In this document: piece by piece, positions 8,496 through 17,521 of the stretch
Numbering within the stretch: the stretch's first letter is position 1
Layout: each line of letters starts with the position of its first letter
Origin: Streptomyces resistomycificus
GTDB taxonomy: Bacteria; Actinomycetota; Actinomycetes; Streptomycetales; Streptomycetaceae
DNA: 64,000 nucleotides
Assembly (NCBI RefSeq): GCF_001514265.1
Contig: NZ_KQ949004.1
Coordinates: 1 to 64,000 of the forward strand
Direction: 5' to 3'
Translations under genes and position numbers: made by a program
Notes under the pieces: model-generated
Seen by the model: the letters and a program-made list of their open reading frames with translations, nothing else
Databases searched by the model: none
What the model was told of the DNA's origin: nothing

Positions 8496-8777
8496 ATGAG
8501 CGACACAGTGCCGGAGAACGAGGCACCGCAGGACACGGTGACGGAGACCGGGCACGACCCCGCGGCTCCCGCCCCGCTGCACGTGCCCCGCACCCCCACC
8601 GGCAACGCCGAGGTGGACGCCCAGCTGGAGCGACTCGGCGACGCCGACCACCTCGCCACCGACGGCCACGTGGAGGTGTACGAGGATGTACACCGGGGGC
8701 TGCGTGACGCGCTCACCGCGCTCGACGCCCGCCCGGGTCCTCCGGCGCCCCCCTCGCCTTACGGGAACAGGAGCTGA
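8496..8777 (+). CDS. small conserved hypothetical upstream of tlyA
   Basis: 93 residues from ATG 8496. The first half is acidic and Pro-rich, probably disordered. The second half (EVDAQLERLGDADHLATDGH and EVYEDVHRGLRDALTALD) could form helices. No enzymatic motif is visible. It lies 7 bp before the tlyA start and is probably co-transcribed with tlyA, nadK and recN. Function unknown. Confidence 0.75.
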   Translation: MSDTVPENEAPQDTVTETGHDPAAPAPLHVPRTPTGNAEVDAQLERLGDADHLATDGHVEVYEDVHRGLRDALTALDARPGPPAPPSPYGNRS

Positions 8778-8784
8778 ACCGAAC

Positions 8785-9600
8785 GTGGCTGGAGTCGCAC
8801 GCCGCCGTCTCGACGCGGAGCTGGTCCGCCGCAAGCTCGCGCGCTCGCGTGAGCACGCCAGCCAGCTGATCGCGGCCGGGCGGGTCACCGTCGGCAAGAC
8901 CGTCGCGACCAAGCCCGCCACGCAGGTGGAGACCGCGGCGGCGATCGTGGTCGTCGCCGACGACAGCGATCCCGACTACGTCTCGCGCGGCGGCCACAAG
9001 CTCGCCGGCGCCCTGAAGGCGTTCGTGCCGGAGGGACTCGTGGTCGAGGGGCGGCGGGCCCTGGACGCGGGCGCGTCCACCGGGGGCTTCACCGACGTCC
9101 TGCTGCGATCGGGGGCCGCGCACGTCGTCGCGGTGGACGTCGGGTACGGGCAACTCGCGTGGTCTCTTCAGAGCGATGAACGCGTCACCGTCAAGGACCG
9201 TACGAACGTACGCGAGTTGACGCTCGAAGCGATCGATGGGGAGCCTGTGGATCTTGTCGTGGGGGATCTGTCCTTCATCCCGCTCGGCCTGGTACTGCCC
9301 GCCCTGGTGCGGTGCGTGAAGCCGGATGCCGATCTGGTGATGATGGTCAAGCCGCAGTTCGAGGTGGGGAAGGAGCGGCTGGGCAGCGGGGGAGTCGTGC
9401 GGAGCCCGCAGCTGCGCGCCGACGCGGTGAGCGCGGTGGGCCGGCGGGCGTGGGAACTGGGGCTCGGCGTGCGGGGGGTCACGGCCAGTCCGCTGCCCGG
9501 CCCGTCCGGGAATGTCGAGTACTTTCTGTGGCTGCGGTCGGGTGCACCCGCACTGGACCCGGCCGACGTTGACCGTGCAGTGGCGGAGGGGCCGCGTTGA
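8785..9600 (+). CDS. tlyA: TlyA-family rRNA 2'-O-methyltransferase / hemolysin homologue
   Basis: 271 residues from GTG 8785, with AGGAGCTG upstream at 8769-8776. An N-terminal S4 RNA-binding domain (LDAELVRRKLARSREHASQL, residues 7-60) precedes a Rossmann methyltransferase of the FtsJ type: SRGGHKLAGAL, ALDAGASTGGFTDVLL (S-adenosylmethionine loop), VDVGYGQLAW, VGDLSFI and MVKPQFEVG. TlyA enzymes methylate ribose of cytidines in 16S and 23S rRNA and affect capreomycin sensitivity; whether this copy modifies both is not readable. The stop overlaps the nadK start. Confidence 0.92.
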   Translation: MAGVARRRLDAELVRRKLARSREHASQLIAAGRVTVGKTVATKPATQVETAAAIVVVADDSDPDYVSRGGHKLAGALKAFVPEGLVVEGRRALDAGASTGGFTDVLLRSGAAHVVAVDVGYGQLAWSLQSDERVTVKDRTNVRELTLEAIDGEPVDLVVGDLSFIPLGLVLPALVRCVKPDADLVMMVKPQFEVGKERLGSGGVVRSPQLRADAVSAVGRRAWELGLGVRGVTASPLPGPSGNVEYFLWLRSGAPALDPADVDRAVAEGPR

Positions 9601-10502
9601 GCCAGAACCGAGCTCGTACTGTTTTCCTGCTCGCCCACACCGGGAGGCCCGCGGCGATCCGCAGCGCCGAGCTGGTGGTGAAGGGGCTGCTGCGCGAGGG
9701 CATCGGCGTACGCGTCCTGGAGGCGGAGGCGATGGACCTGCCGCTGCCGGCGGAGGTGGAGCTGGTCAAGGAGGCCACTCCGCAGTGCCTCGACGGGTGC
9801 GAGCTGCTGATCGTGCTGGGCGGCGACGGGACGCTGCTTCGCGGCGCCGAGTTCGCGCGGGCGTCCGGTGTGCCCATGCTGGGCGTCAACCTGGGACGCG
9901 TGGGCTTCCTCGCGGAGGCCGAGCGGGACGATCTCGACAAGGTTGTCGAGCGGGTGGCGACAAGGGCGTACGAGGTCGAGGAACGGATGACCGTCGACGT
10001 CGTCGTGCATCGCAACGGCGACATCGTGCACACCGACTGGGCGCTCAACGAGGCGGCCGTGCAGAAGGTCTCCGCCGAGAAGCTGCTCGAGGTCGTCCTG
10101 GAGATCGACGGGCGGCCGGTCACGGGGTTCGGGTGTGACGGGATCGTGCTGTCGACTCCGACCGGGTCGACCGCGTACGCCTTCTCGGCGGGTGGGCCGG
10201 TGGTGTGGCCCGAGGTCGAGGCGCTGTTGATGGTGCCGATCAGCGCGCACGCGTTGTTCGCCAAGCCGTTGGTGACCTCGCCGGACTCCGTGCTCGCGGT
10301 CGAGGTGCTGCCTCACATCCCGCCGGGGGTCCTGTGGTGCGACGGGCGGCGGACCGTGGAGCTGCCGCCGGGCGCCCGGGTGGAGGTGCGGCGGGGGGCC
10401 GTGCCGGTGCGGCTGGCGCGGCTGCACCACGCCTCGTTCACGGATCGGCTGGTCGCGAAGTTCGCGCTGCCGGTTTCCGGGTGGCGGGGCGCGCCGCACT
10501 AG
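9597..10502 (+). CDS. nadK: NAD kinase
   Basis: 301 residues from TTG 9597, which overlaps the tlyA stop (TTGA) and implies translational coupling. The family signatures are present: LIVLGGDGTLLRGA near residues 71-84 (ATP and Mg binding), LGVNLGRVGFL, the ALNEAAV NE motif and GCDGIVLSTPTGSTAYAFSAGGP. It phosphorylates NAD to NADP in the cytoplasm. The tlyA-nadK-recN order is conserved in actinobacteria. Confidence 0.96.
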   Translation: MSQNRARTVFLLAHTGRPAAIRSAELVVKGLLREGIGVRVLEAEAMDLPLPAEVELVKEATPQCLDGCELLIVLGGDGTLLRGAEFARASGVPMLGVNLGRVGFLAEAERDDLDKVVERVATRAYEVEERMTVDVVVHRNGDIVHTDWALNEAAVQKVSAEKLLEVVLEIDGRPVTGFGCDGIVLSTPTGSTAYAFSAGGPVVWPEVEALLMVPISAHALFAKPLVTSPDSVLAVEVLPHIPPGVLWCDGRRTVELPPGARVEVRRGAVPVRLARLHHASFTDRLVAKFALPVSGWRGAPH

Positions 10503-10629
10503 GGGGTGCGCCCCCTCGGGGCCTCCACTCGCCTGGGTGACAAGTTCCGGGTGTGCGCATTCGTTACCTGCACCTTCACATGTCAGAGCCGGGGGCCGTC
10601 GCACTTCCCCTCCCTGACCTCGTAAGGTC

Positions 10630-12366
10630 GTGTCCGTGTTGGAGGAGATGCGGATACGGTCGCTCGGAGTCATCGACGACGCGGTCGTCGAGCTGTCGCC
10701 CGGCTTCACGGCCGTCACGGGTGAGACGGGCGCGGGCAAGACCATGGTGGTCACCAGCCTGGGTCTGTTGCTCGGCGGGCGCGCCGACGCGGCGCTCGTG
10801 CGGATCGGGGCGGAGAAGGCGGTCGTGGAGGGGCGGATCAGTGTGTCCGCCGGTGCCTCGGCCGTCGTACGGGCCGAGGAGGCCGGGGCGGAGCTCGACG
10901 ACGGTTCGCTGTTGATCAGCCGGACCGTTTCCGCCGAAGGGCGCTCCCGGGCGCACCTGGGCGGGCGGAGCGTGCCCGTGGGGTTGCTCGCCGAGCTGGC
11001 CGACGACCTCGTGGCCGTACACGGGCAGACCGACCAGCAGGGGCTGCTGAAGCTGTCCCGGCAGCGGCAGGCGCTCGACCGGTACGCGGGCGACGCGGTC
11101 GCCGTGCCGGCGGCCAAGTACACCGAGGCCTACCGGCGGCTGCGGGCCGTCTGCGTCGAGCTCGACGAGATCACCACGCGTGCGCGTGAGCGGGCCCAGG
11201 AGGCCGACATGCTGCGTTACGGCCTCGACGAGATCGCCGGCGTCGAGCCGCGCGCCGGTGAGGACGTCGAGCTGGCGGAGGAGGCGGAGCGGCTCGGGCA
11301 CGCGGAGGCCCTGTCGTCCGCAGCCACGGCCGCTCACGCCGCCGTCGCCGGCAACCCGGAGGATCCCGAGGGCATCGACGCCGCCACGCTCGTCGCGGGC
11401 GCGCAGCGGGCGCTGGACGCCGTGCGGTCCTACGACCCGGCGCTGGCCGCGCTCGCCGACCGGATCGGGGAGCTCGGCATCCTGCTCGGCGACGTGGCGG
11501 GGGAGCTCGCCGGGTACGCCGACGACCTCGACGCCGACCCGCTGCGGCTGGCCGCGGTGGAGGAACGGCGGGCCGCGCTGACCGCCCTGACCCGGAAGTA
11601 CGGCGAGGACGTCGCCGCCGTGCTGTCCTGGGCCGAGCACAGTGCCGCACGGCTCACCGAGCTGGACGGCGACGACGAGCGGATCGGCGAGCTGACCGCC
11701 GAACGGGACGCGTTGCGCGACGAGCTGGGCGGACTGGCGCAGGCGTTGACGGACGCGCGGACGGAGGCCGCCGAGCGGTTCGCGGCGGCCGTGACCGCCG
11801 AGTTGGCCTCGCTGGCCATGCCGCACGCGCGCGTGTCCTTCGACATCCGCCAGACCGAGGACCCCGAGGGCGTCGAGGTCGGCGGGCGTACGGTCGCGTA
11901 CGGACCGGCCGGTGTCGACGAGGTCGAGCTGCTGCTGGCCCCGCACCCGGGTGCCCCGCCCCGCCCCATCGCCAAGGGCGCGTCCGGGGGTGAGCTGTCG
12001 CGCGTGATGCTGGCGGTGGAGGTGGTCTTCGCGGGGACCGACCCCGTGCCGACGTACCTCTTCGACGAGGTCGACGCCGGCGTCGGTGGCAAGGCGGCGG
12101 TGGAGATCGGGCGCAGGCTGGCGCGGCTCGCGAAGACCGCGCAGGTGGTCGTCGTGACCCACCTGCCGCAGGTCGCCGCCTTCGCCGACCGGCAGTTGCT
12201 GGTGGAGAAGACCAACGACGGTTCCGTGACCCGGTCCGGCGTGAAGGTGCTGGAAGGCGAGGAGCGGGTCAGGGAGCTGTCCCGGATGCTGGCCGGGCAG
12301 GAGGACTCGCAGACGGCCCGGGCCCACGCGGAGGAACTCCTGGCCACGGCCCGCGGGGACGCGTGA
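10630..12366 (+). CDS. recN: DNA repair protein RecN
   Basis: 578 residues from GTG 10630; GTG 10636 and ATG 10648 are in-frame alternatives, but GGAGGAG ends 1 bp before 10648, too close to serve it. The SMC-like architecture is clear: N-terminal Walker A GETGAGKT, LLISRTVSAEGRSRAHLGG, a coiled-coil middle rich in Ala, Glu and Arg, the signature GASGGELSRVMLAVE, and Walker B PTYLFDEVDAGVGG followed by VTHLPQVAA. RecN bridges DNA ends during double-strand break repair. A 127-bp gap from nadK leaves room for its own promoter. Confidence 0.96.
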   Translation: MSVLEEMRIRSLGVIDDAVVELSPGFTAVTGETGAGKTMVVTSLGLLLGGRADAALVRIGAEKAVVEGRISVSAGASAVVRAEEAGAELDDGSLLISRTVSAEGRSRAHLGGRSVPVGLLAELADDLVAVHGQTDQQGLLKLSRQRQALDRYAGDAVAVPAAKYTEAYRRLRAVCVELDEITTRARERAQEADMLRYGLDEIAGVEPRAGEDVELAEEAERLGHAEALSSAATAAHAAVAGNPEDPEGIDAATLVAGAQRALDAVRSYDPALAALADRIGELGILLGDVAGELAGYADDLDADPLRLAAVEERRAALTALTRKYGEDVAAVLSWAEHSAARLTELDGDDERIGELTAERDALRDELGGLAQALTDARTEAAERFAAAVTAELASLAMPHARVSFDIRQTEDPEGVEVGGRTVAYGPAGVDEVELLLAPHPGAPPRPIAKGASGGELSRVMLAVEVVFAGTDPVPTYLFDEVDAGVGGKAAVEIGRRLARLAKTAQVVVVTHLPQVAAFADRQLLVEKTNDGSVTRSGVKVLEGEERVRELSRMLAGQEDSQTARAHAEELLATARGDA

Positions 12367-12431
12367 CCGCGTCGGCGTGACGGACGGTGGCCTCACGACA
12401 GGGCCCCGCATCAGACTCTCGAGGTGAGGTC

Positions 12432-13253
12432 ATGCCCATGCGTACGCGCGGGGGAGCCGCGTTCGTGGTGGCGGCCGGGATCGCGCGTGCCGGTGTGGCC
12501 GGCCTGCGCAGGACGGCACCGGGGGGCCGCGAGCGCTGGGAGCGGAGGAACCACGCCGGGCGGAGCGTCGCGTTGTACGCCGGGCCGGCCGTCGCCCTCG
12601 CGGCGGCCGCCGGGGCCGGGCGGGTGCGGCCCGCCGCCGGGTTCGCCGTGCTGGCCGCCGGGGTGTGCGGGGCCTACGACGACGTTGCCGGGGCCGGTGA
12701 CGCCCGGCGCGGGTTCCGTGCGCATCTGGCCGCCCTGCGGGGCGGCGAGGTCACCAGCGGGGCCGTGAAGCTGTTCGGGATCTCCGCGGCCGGGCTCGTC
12801 GCGGGGGCGTTGCTGAAGGAGCGGGCGGTCGACAAGGTGCTCGCGGGCGTCGTGATCGCCGGAGCCGCGCACTTCGTGAACCTCGTGGACGTACGGCCGG
12901 GCCGGGCCGCCACCGCGGTCGTCGCGCTCGCCGCGCCTGGGCTGTTGCGGCGGGGACCGGGGGCGGAACTGGCCGCGGCCACCCTGGGGGCGGCCGCGGC
13001 GGTGCTGCCCGACGACCTCGGGGAGCGCACCATGATCGGCGACACGGGGGCGCACGCGCTGGGCGCGGCCCTGGGCGCCGCCGTCGTCGCGGGGTGGGGG
13101 CCCGCGCGCTCGAGCGGGACCGCGGGCGGCGGAGGACGGGCCGCACTGCTCGCGCACGCCGCCGCGGTCGTCGCCGCGGCCGTGTACGGGGACAGGGTGA
13201 GCGCGGCGGCACGCTCGTGGGGCCCGGGACGGTCCGCCCGGCACGGCCTGTGA
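12432..13253 (+). CDS. MraY/WecA-like membrane protein with altered motifs
   Basis: 273 residues from ATG 12432, with GAGGTGAGG just upstream. The protein is Ala/Gly/Val-rich with about eight hydrophobic stretches. It retains echoes of the polyprenyl-phosphate sugar-phosphate transferase family: AYDDVAGAGD (D83, D84, D90) in place of the DDxxD loop, NLVD at 150-153 in a spot where MraY has a catalytic NxxD, and GDTGAHALGAALG at 203-215. The basic His-containing C-terminal loop is not recognisable. It may be a degenerate transferase. Together with the next glycosyltransferase it occupies the recN-pyrG interval. Confidence 0.7.
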   Translation: MPMRTRGGAAFVVAAGIARAGVAGLRRTAPGGRERWERRNHAGRSVALYAGPAVALAAAAGAGRVRPAAGFAVLAAGVCGAYDDVAGAGDARRGFRAHLAALRGGEVTSGAVKLFGISAAGLVAGALLKERAVDKVLAGVVIAGAAHFVNLVDVRPGRAATAVVALAAPGLLRRGPGAELAAATLGAAAAVLPDDLGERTMIGDTGAHALGAALGAAVVAGWGPARSSGTAGGGGRAALLAHAAAVVAAAVYGDRVSAAARSWGPGRSARHGL

Positions 13254-13496
13254 CGGGGCGAGGGGCGTCAAGAAGGGCGGCCCGCCCACCCCTTGAGTGG
13301 AACAGCACGGGCACATGCGTACGGAAGCGGCTATTCCCTCACTCGTGTGGGTGAACCGACCCGCCGTGCCGCCGGGGCGTCCGCTCAGCGCCGTTCCCGG
13401 AACACCCGTACGTGCTGGCATCCTTGGCTCAGAACGCAGCACGCGTAGGAAGCGCGCGGTACACCCCTCCGCTCGACACCTTCTGTACGTTTCCTC

Positions 13497-14666
13497 GTGA
13501 CCGCCCGACGCCGAACCAGGAGCCCCGGCCACGTGACCCCCGTGAGCAGCCACTCACCGCACGGCCAGTCGCCGCTGCGCACCGTACAGGTGCTGGGTGG
13601 AGGAAACGCCGGCAGCAGCGCGCATGTGCGCTCCCTGACCTCGGGGCTGGTCGCGCGCGGCGTGCGGGTCACGGTGTGCGCCCCCGTCGAGGCGGACCGC
13701 GCCTACGACTTCACCGGGGCCGGCGCCGAACACGTGCACGTGCCGCGCAGCAGCGACCCGGGGTCGGTGGCCGCACTCCGGCAGGCGTGCACGAACGCCG
13801 ACCTGGTGCACGCACACGGTCTGCACGCCTCCTTCCGCGCGGTGCTCGCGCTCAGCGGACGGCGTACCCCCCTCATCGTCACCTGGCACGACCGGGCGCA
13901 CGCCGAGGGCGCGCGCGCCCAGTTCCTGCGCGTGTTGGAACGCCGGGTGGTGAAGGCCGCCACCGTGGTGCTCGGTACCACCTCCGCCCTCGTGGACCGG
14001 GCCCGCAGGACCGGAGCCCGGGACGCCCGGCTAGCCGCCGTCACCCTGACCGGTCCGCGCCCGGCCACCGAGGAGGACCCCGACCGGCTGCGCCCGAAGG
14101 TCAGGGCCGAACTCGGCGCCACCGGACGCCCGTTGCTGATGGCGGTCGGCTCCCTCGACCGGCACCGCGGCTACGACCTGCTGCTGGACGCCACGCGCGC
14201 GTGGCGCCGCCTCGACCCCGTACCGCTGGTGGTGATCGCCGGAGAGGGACCCATGCGCGCCGAACTGCAGCGGCGGATCGAGGACGAGGGGCTGCCGGTC
14301 CGGCTCGTCGGACGGCGCGACGACGTCGGCGAACTACTCGCCGGCGCCGACCTCGCGCTGCTGCCGAGCAGCGGTGAGTCACGGGACGTCCTCGCCCAGG
14401 AGGCGCTCCACGCGCGCGTGCCGCTGGTCGCCGTCCACGCGGGCGGCATCCCCGAACTCGTCGGCGACGCGGCGGAACTCGTCCCGGCCGGAGACGCGGA
14501 GGCCTTCGCCGAAGCCGTCGTACGGCTCCTCGGGGACCCCGCGCGGCAGGAGTCGCTGCGGGAGAAGGGGGCACGGCAGGTGGCCACTTGGCCGACCGAG
14601 GACGAGACCGTCGCCCAGGTGCTCAGCGTCTACGACGAGTTGACCCAGCCCCGGCCTCTCATCTAG
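13497..14666 (+). CDS. GT4-family glycosyltransferase
   Basis: 389 residues from GTG 13497; GTG 13533 is also possible. The GT-B fold is recognisable: an N-terminal GGGNAGSSAHVRSLTSGLV donor/acceptor loop, LVHAHGLHASFRAVLALSG, then LMAVGSLDRHRGYDLLLDA, VVIAGEGPMRAELQRRI and the E-containing ALLPSSGESRDVLAQEALHARVPLVA signature of GT4 enzymes that bind the nucleotide sugar. It is a cytoplasmic or membrane-peripheral retaining glycosyltransferase of unknown acceptor. Its neighbour, the MraY-like protein, suggests a lipid-linked or envelope sugar. A 243-bp gap separates the two. Confidence 0.88.
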   Translation: MTARRRTRSPGHVTPVSSHSPHGQSPLRTVQVLGGGNAGSSAHVRSLTSGLVARGVRVTVCAPVEADRAYDFTGAGAEHVHVPRSSDPGSVAALRQACTNADLVHAHGLHASFRAVLALSGRRTPLIVTWHDRAHAEGARAQFLRVLERRVVKAATVVLGTTSALVDRARRTGARDARLAAVTLTGPRPATEEDPDRLRPKVRAELGATGRPLLMAVGSLDRHRGYDLLLDATRAWRRLDPVPLVVIAGEGPMRAELQRRIEDEGLPVRLVGRRDDVGELLAGADLALLPSSGESRDVLAQEALHARVPLVAVHAGGIPELVGDAAELVPAGDAEAFAEAVVRLLGDPARQESLREKGARQVATWPTEDETVAQVLSVYDELTQPRPLI

Positions 14667-14731
14667 GCACCTCGTCTGGGCCCTTCGTCTGGGTTCCTCG
14701 TCCAGGCCACCCTCGTCCAGGCCCCCCTCGG

Positions 14732-16420
14732 CTAGGGCAGGAGCCGACGGGCCCGCAGCGCCAGGCTCAACGCCAGTACCGTCTGCGGGTCGTCCAGGTC
14801 GGTGCCCAGCAACTCACCGATGCGGGCGAGGCGGTTGTACAGCGTCTGCCGGTTGAGGTGGAGCTCGCGGGCCGTCTCCGCCTTGCGGCCGGCGTGCGCG
14901 AGGTACGTCTCCAGGGTGGGCAGCAGCGGAGGCTTGGAGCGGTTGTCGTGGTCGCGGACCGGACCGATCGCGCGGTCCACGAAGGCCGCCAGGTCGGGAT
15001 GGTCGCGCAGCCGCCACAGGAGCAGCTCGATGTCGAGGCGGCGGGCGTCGTACCAGGGCCGGTCCGACAGCCCCTGTGCCGCCGTCGCCGTCTCGGCCGC
15101 GTGCCGCAGACCCGCCGAGGCGGCCGCCCAGCCGCCCGCCACCCCGACGACCACCACCGGCGGCGGGGCCCCGGGCCGTTGCATGCCGGCCCGCTCCACG
15201 CCGGCCTTGAGCGCCGCCGCGACCCGGTCCGCGAGCGCCGACCGCTCCGCCTCCGCACGCAGGCCCAGCAGCAGGGGAACGCGGCCTTCGACGGGCCGTA
15301 CGCCCAACAAAACCGGTACGCCCACCGACGCCAGTTCCTCCGCGACCGCCCGTGCCAGGACCGCCCAGCCTCCCCCGCTCTCGACTCCGCTCGAGCGGGC
15401 GGTGCCCCCGGCCGGAGAGAGCGTGTCGCCCAGCCGCATCACCACCGGCAGCAGCGGGCCGTCGCCCGGCTTGAAGCCCAGCACGCGCGCCTGCGCGGGA
15501 GCGTCCTCGGCGGCGATACGGCCCTCCGCGAGGTCGGTCAGGAAGTCGCCGCGTCCCCGCGCCGCGAGCTCCTCCTCCTGCCGGGCCTGCATCAGGACCA
15601 CGGCGAGAATGCTCGCGGCCCGTTCGACGGCCATCCTGTGCACGGGCGCGAGCGGAGCGCGGACGGGGAGCAGTACCAGCCGGGCGCGCACCGAGCCCGT
15701 CCCCGGTCCGCCGCCCGGCACGTCCACCACGACCGAGCCGGCGGGCGGAGCGTCCTTGTGCTGACCGCGCAGTCCCTCCCACACCTGGAGCGGGTCAGCG
15801 CCCTCGGGTCCGGCCCCGGCGGCGTACAGGAGCCGGCCGGCCGTGGTCTCCAGGAAGACGGGGTTGCCGCCGAAGTCGGCCAGGATGCCGAGGACCTGGG
15901 GCACACCGCCGCCGCCCAGCAGGGCCCGCGTGCACCGGCGGTGCACCTCCTCCGCGCGCTGGAGCAGGGCGTAGTGGCCGTTGACGATCTCGGTGTGGAT
16001 CTCCTCGGTGACCGCGACGAAGGGCACCTCGCGGTGCAGTTGCACCAGCGGCAGACCGGCGGCCCGTGCCGTGTCGACGAGCGCGGCGGGCAGCCGGGTG
16101 AACCGCGGGCCCAGTTCCACGACCAGGGCCGCGATGCCGCGCTCGGCCAGGGTGCGTACGAACGCGCGCTGTTCGGCCGGCCGGGTGCCGAGTCCGTAGC
16201 CCGTGGTCAGCAGCAGTTCACCGCCCTTGAGGAGGGAGGCGATGTGGGGGACCTCGCCGGCGTGCACCCAGCGCACGGTCCGCTGCAGCCGGTCCGCGCC
16301 CGCGAGGATCTCCGGCAGTCCGCTGCGCAGGCCGGGCAGCTCCAGCGCCCGCTGGATGGTGATCCCCGCGCTCTGGGTCTCGAATCTGCTGTCCATGCCG
16401 CCGTCCATGCCGCCGTCCAT
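14732..16420 (-). CDS. PucR-family transcriptional regulator
   Basis: 562 residues from ATG 16420; ATG 16408 and 16396 lie in the same repeated MDGGMDGGMD start and cannot be distinguished. The N-terminal part is a PucR-type ligand domain (TIQRALELPGLRSGLPEILAG, HAGEVPHIASLLKGGELLLTTGYG). The middle is a GGDEF-like variable region. The C-terminus is the PucR helix-turn-helix, LETYLAHAGRKAETARELHL then NRQTLYNRLARIGELLG. Such regulators respond to purine breakdown or other nutrients. It is divergent from the LLM oxidoreductase gene with 117 bp between, so that gene is a likely target. Confidence 0.92.
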   Translation of the reverse strand: MDGGMDGGMDSRFETQSAGITIQRALELPGLRSGLPEILAGADRLQRTVRWVHAGEVPHIASLLKGGELLLTTGYGLGTRPAEQRAFVRTLAERGIAALVVELGPRFTRLPAALVDTARAAGLPLVQLHREVPFVAVTEEIHTEIVNGHYALLQRAEEVHRRCTRALLGGGGVPQVLGILADFGGNPVFLETTAGRLLYAAGAGPEGADPLQVWEGLRGQHKDAPPAGSVVVDVPGGGPGTGSVRARLVLLPVRAPLAPVHRMAVERAASILAVVLMQARQEEELAARGRGDFLTDLAEGRIAAEDAPAQARVLGFKPGDGPLLPVVMRLGDTLSPAGGTARSSGVESGGGWAVLARAVAEELASVGVPVLLGVRPVEGRVPLLLGLRAEAERSALADRVAAALKAGVERAGMQRPGAPPPVVVVGVAGGWAAASAGLRHAAETATAAQGLSDRPWYDARRLDIELLLWRLRDHPDLAAFVDRAIGPVRDHDNRSKPPLLPTLETYLAHAGRKAETARELHLNRQTLYNRLARIGELLGTDLDDPQTVLALSLALRARRLLP

Positions 16421-16537
16421 GAGCCGGACGCTACCCGCGCTCACCTTCCGGCAACATCTCCGGACTACCACAGGGACGATCACGGGGTCGGCGGGCGCGC
16501 GGGGTTGGGGCGTGCGCGCCCGGGTAGCGGCCGGAGC

Positions 16538-17494
16538 ATGGACATCAGCGTGGTCGCCGTGGGGCGCGAGGACGACAGTCCGGTCGACGAGCCGGTGCGG
16601 GTGGCGGTACTGGCCGACCGGCTCGGCTACCGCGAGGTGTGGGTGGGGGAGGGCCCGACATGGGACTCCTTCGTGCTGGCCACGGCGATCGGGCTCGCCA
16701 CCGAGCGGGTCGAGCTGACCGCCGGGCCGGTCCCGGTGTCCGTGCGCGACCCGTTCACGATCGCGCGCGGCGCGGCGGGCGTCGCGGCCGTCACCGGGCG
16801 CCCGGCCGGGGTGGCGCTGGGCACGTCCAGCAAGCGCGTGGTCGAGGGCGTGCACGGACGGCCCCGCCTCCGGCCGGCGACCGCGCTGGAGGAGAGCGCG
16901 GCAGCCGTACGCGGCTTTCTGCACGGCGTGCCGGGAGAGCCGGTGGTGCCCGGCAGCCCCTTCCGGCGCCGCCTTCCGCCTCCCGGTGGCCGGCTCACCG
17001 TGGCCGCCTTCGGCGACCGGGCGATCGCCACGGCCGCCGCGCACGCCGACCGCATGCTCCTCGACGTCGTCTCACCCGAGCAGGTGCGCGTACTGCGGGC
17101 CAGTCTGCTGGCGGCGGCCGAGAAGGCGGGCCGTACCCCGCCCACGCTGGCGGCCTGGCTGCCCGCGGCCGTCGACCCAAAGCCGGAGTCCCGCGCCCAG
17201 GTCCTGGGGAGCATCGCCGGTTACCTGACCGTGCCGGGCTACCGCGACATGTTCACCGCGTCGGGCCTCGGCGAGGCGGTGGAGCTGGCCGCGGCCGGCG
17301 CCGACCGCGACACCCTGCTGCGCGCGCTCCCGCCCGAGGCCGCGGGCGTCGTCGGCCTGGTCGGGGACCTCGACACCGTACGGTCCCGGATCGACGCCTA
17401 CGCCGAGGCCGGGCTCGACGAGATCGCGCTGGTCCCGGCGACCGCGGGCGATCCGGCGGGGGAGCGGACGCTGAGGGCGCTCCGCCCCGCGTGA
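16538..17494 (+). CDS. LLM-class F420/flavin-dependent oxidoreductase
   Basis: 318 residues from ATG 16538, with CCGGAG upstream. The luciferase-like TIM barrel is indicated by LADRLGYREVWVGEGPTWDS, ATERVELTAGPVPVSVRDP, FTIARGAAGVAAVTGRP and GLVGDLDTVRSRIDAYAEAG. In actinobacteria many such proteins use F420. The divergent PucR regulator probably controls it. It is convergent with the flavin oxidase gene (27 bp between stops). Substrate unknown. Confidence 0.88.
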   Translation: MDISVVAVGREDDSPVDEPVRVAVLADRLGYREVWVGEGPTWDSFVLATAIGLATERVELTAGPVPVSVRDPFTIARGAAGVAAVTGRPAGVALGTSSKRVVEGVHGRPRLRPATALEESAAAVRGFLHGVPGEPVVPGSPFRRRLPPPGGRLTVAAFGDRAIATAAAHADRMLLDVVSPEQVRVLRASLLAAAEKAGRTPPTLAAWLPAAVDPKPESRAQVLGSIAGYLTVPGYRDMFTASGLGEAVELAAAGADRDTLLRALPPEAAGVVGLVGDLDTVRSRIDAYAEAGLDEIALVPATAGDPAGERTLRALRPA

Positions 17495-17521
17495 AGGTGG
17501 TCGCCGGGCGTGGCGTGTTCC

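Noticed and set aside
9168..12411. Antisense frames over tlyA, nadK and recN (up to 651 aa)
   Set aside because: High-GC shadow frames. The plus strand encodes three well-recognised proteins with complete motifs.
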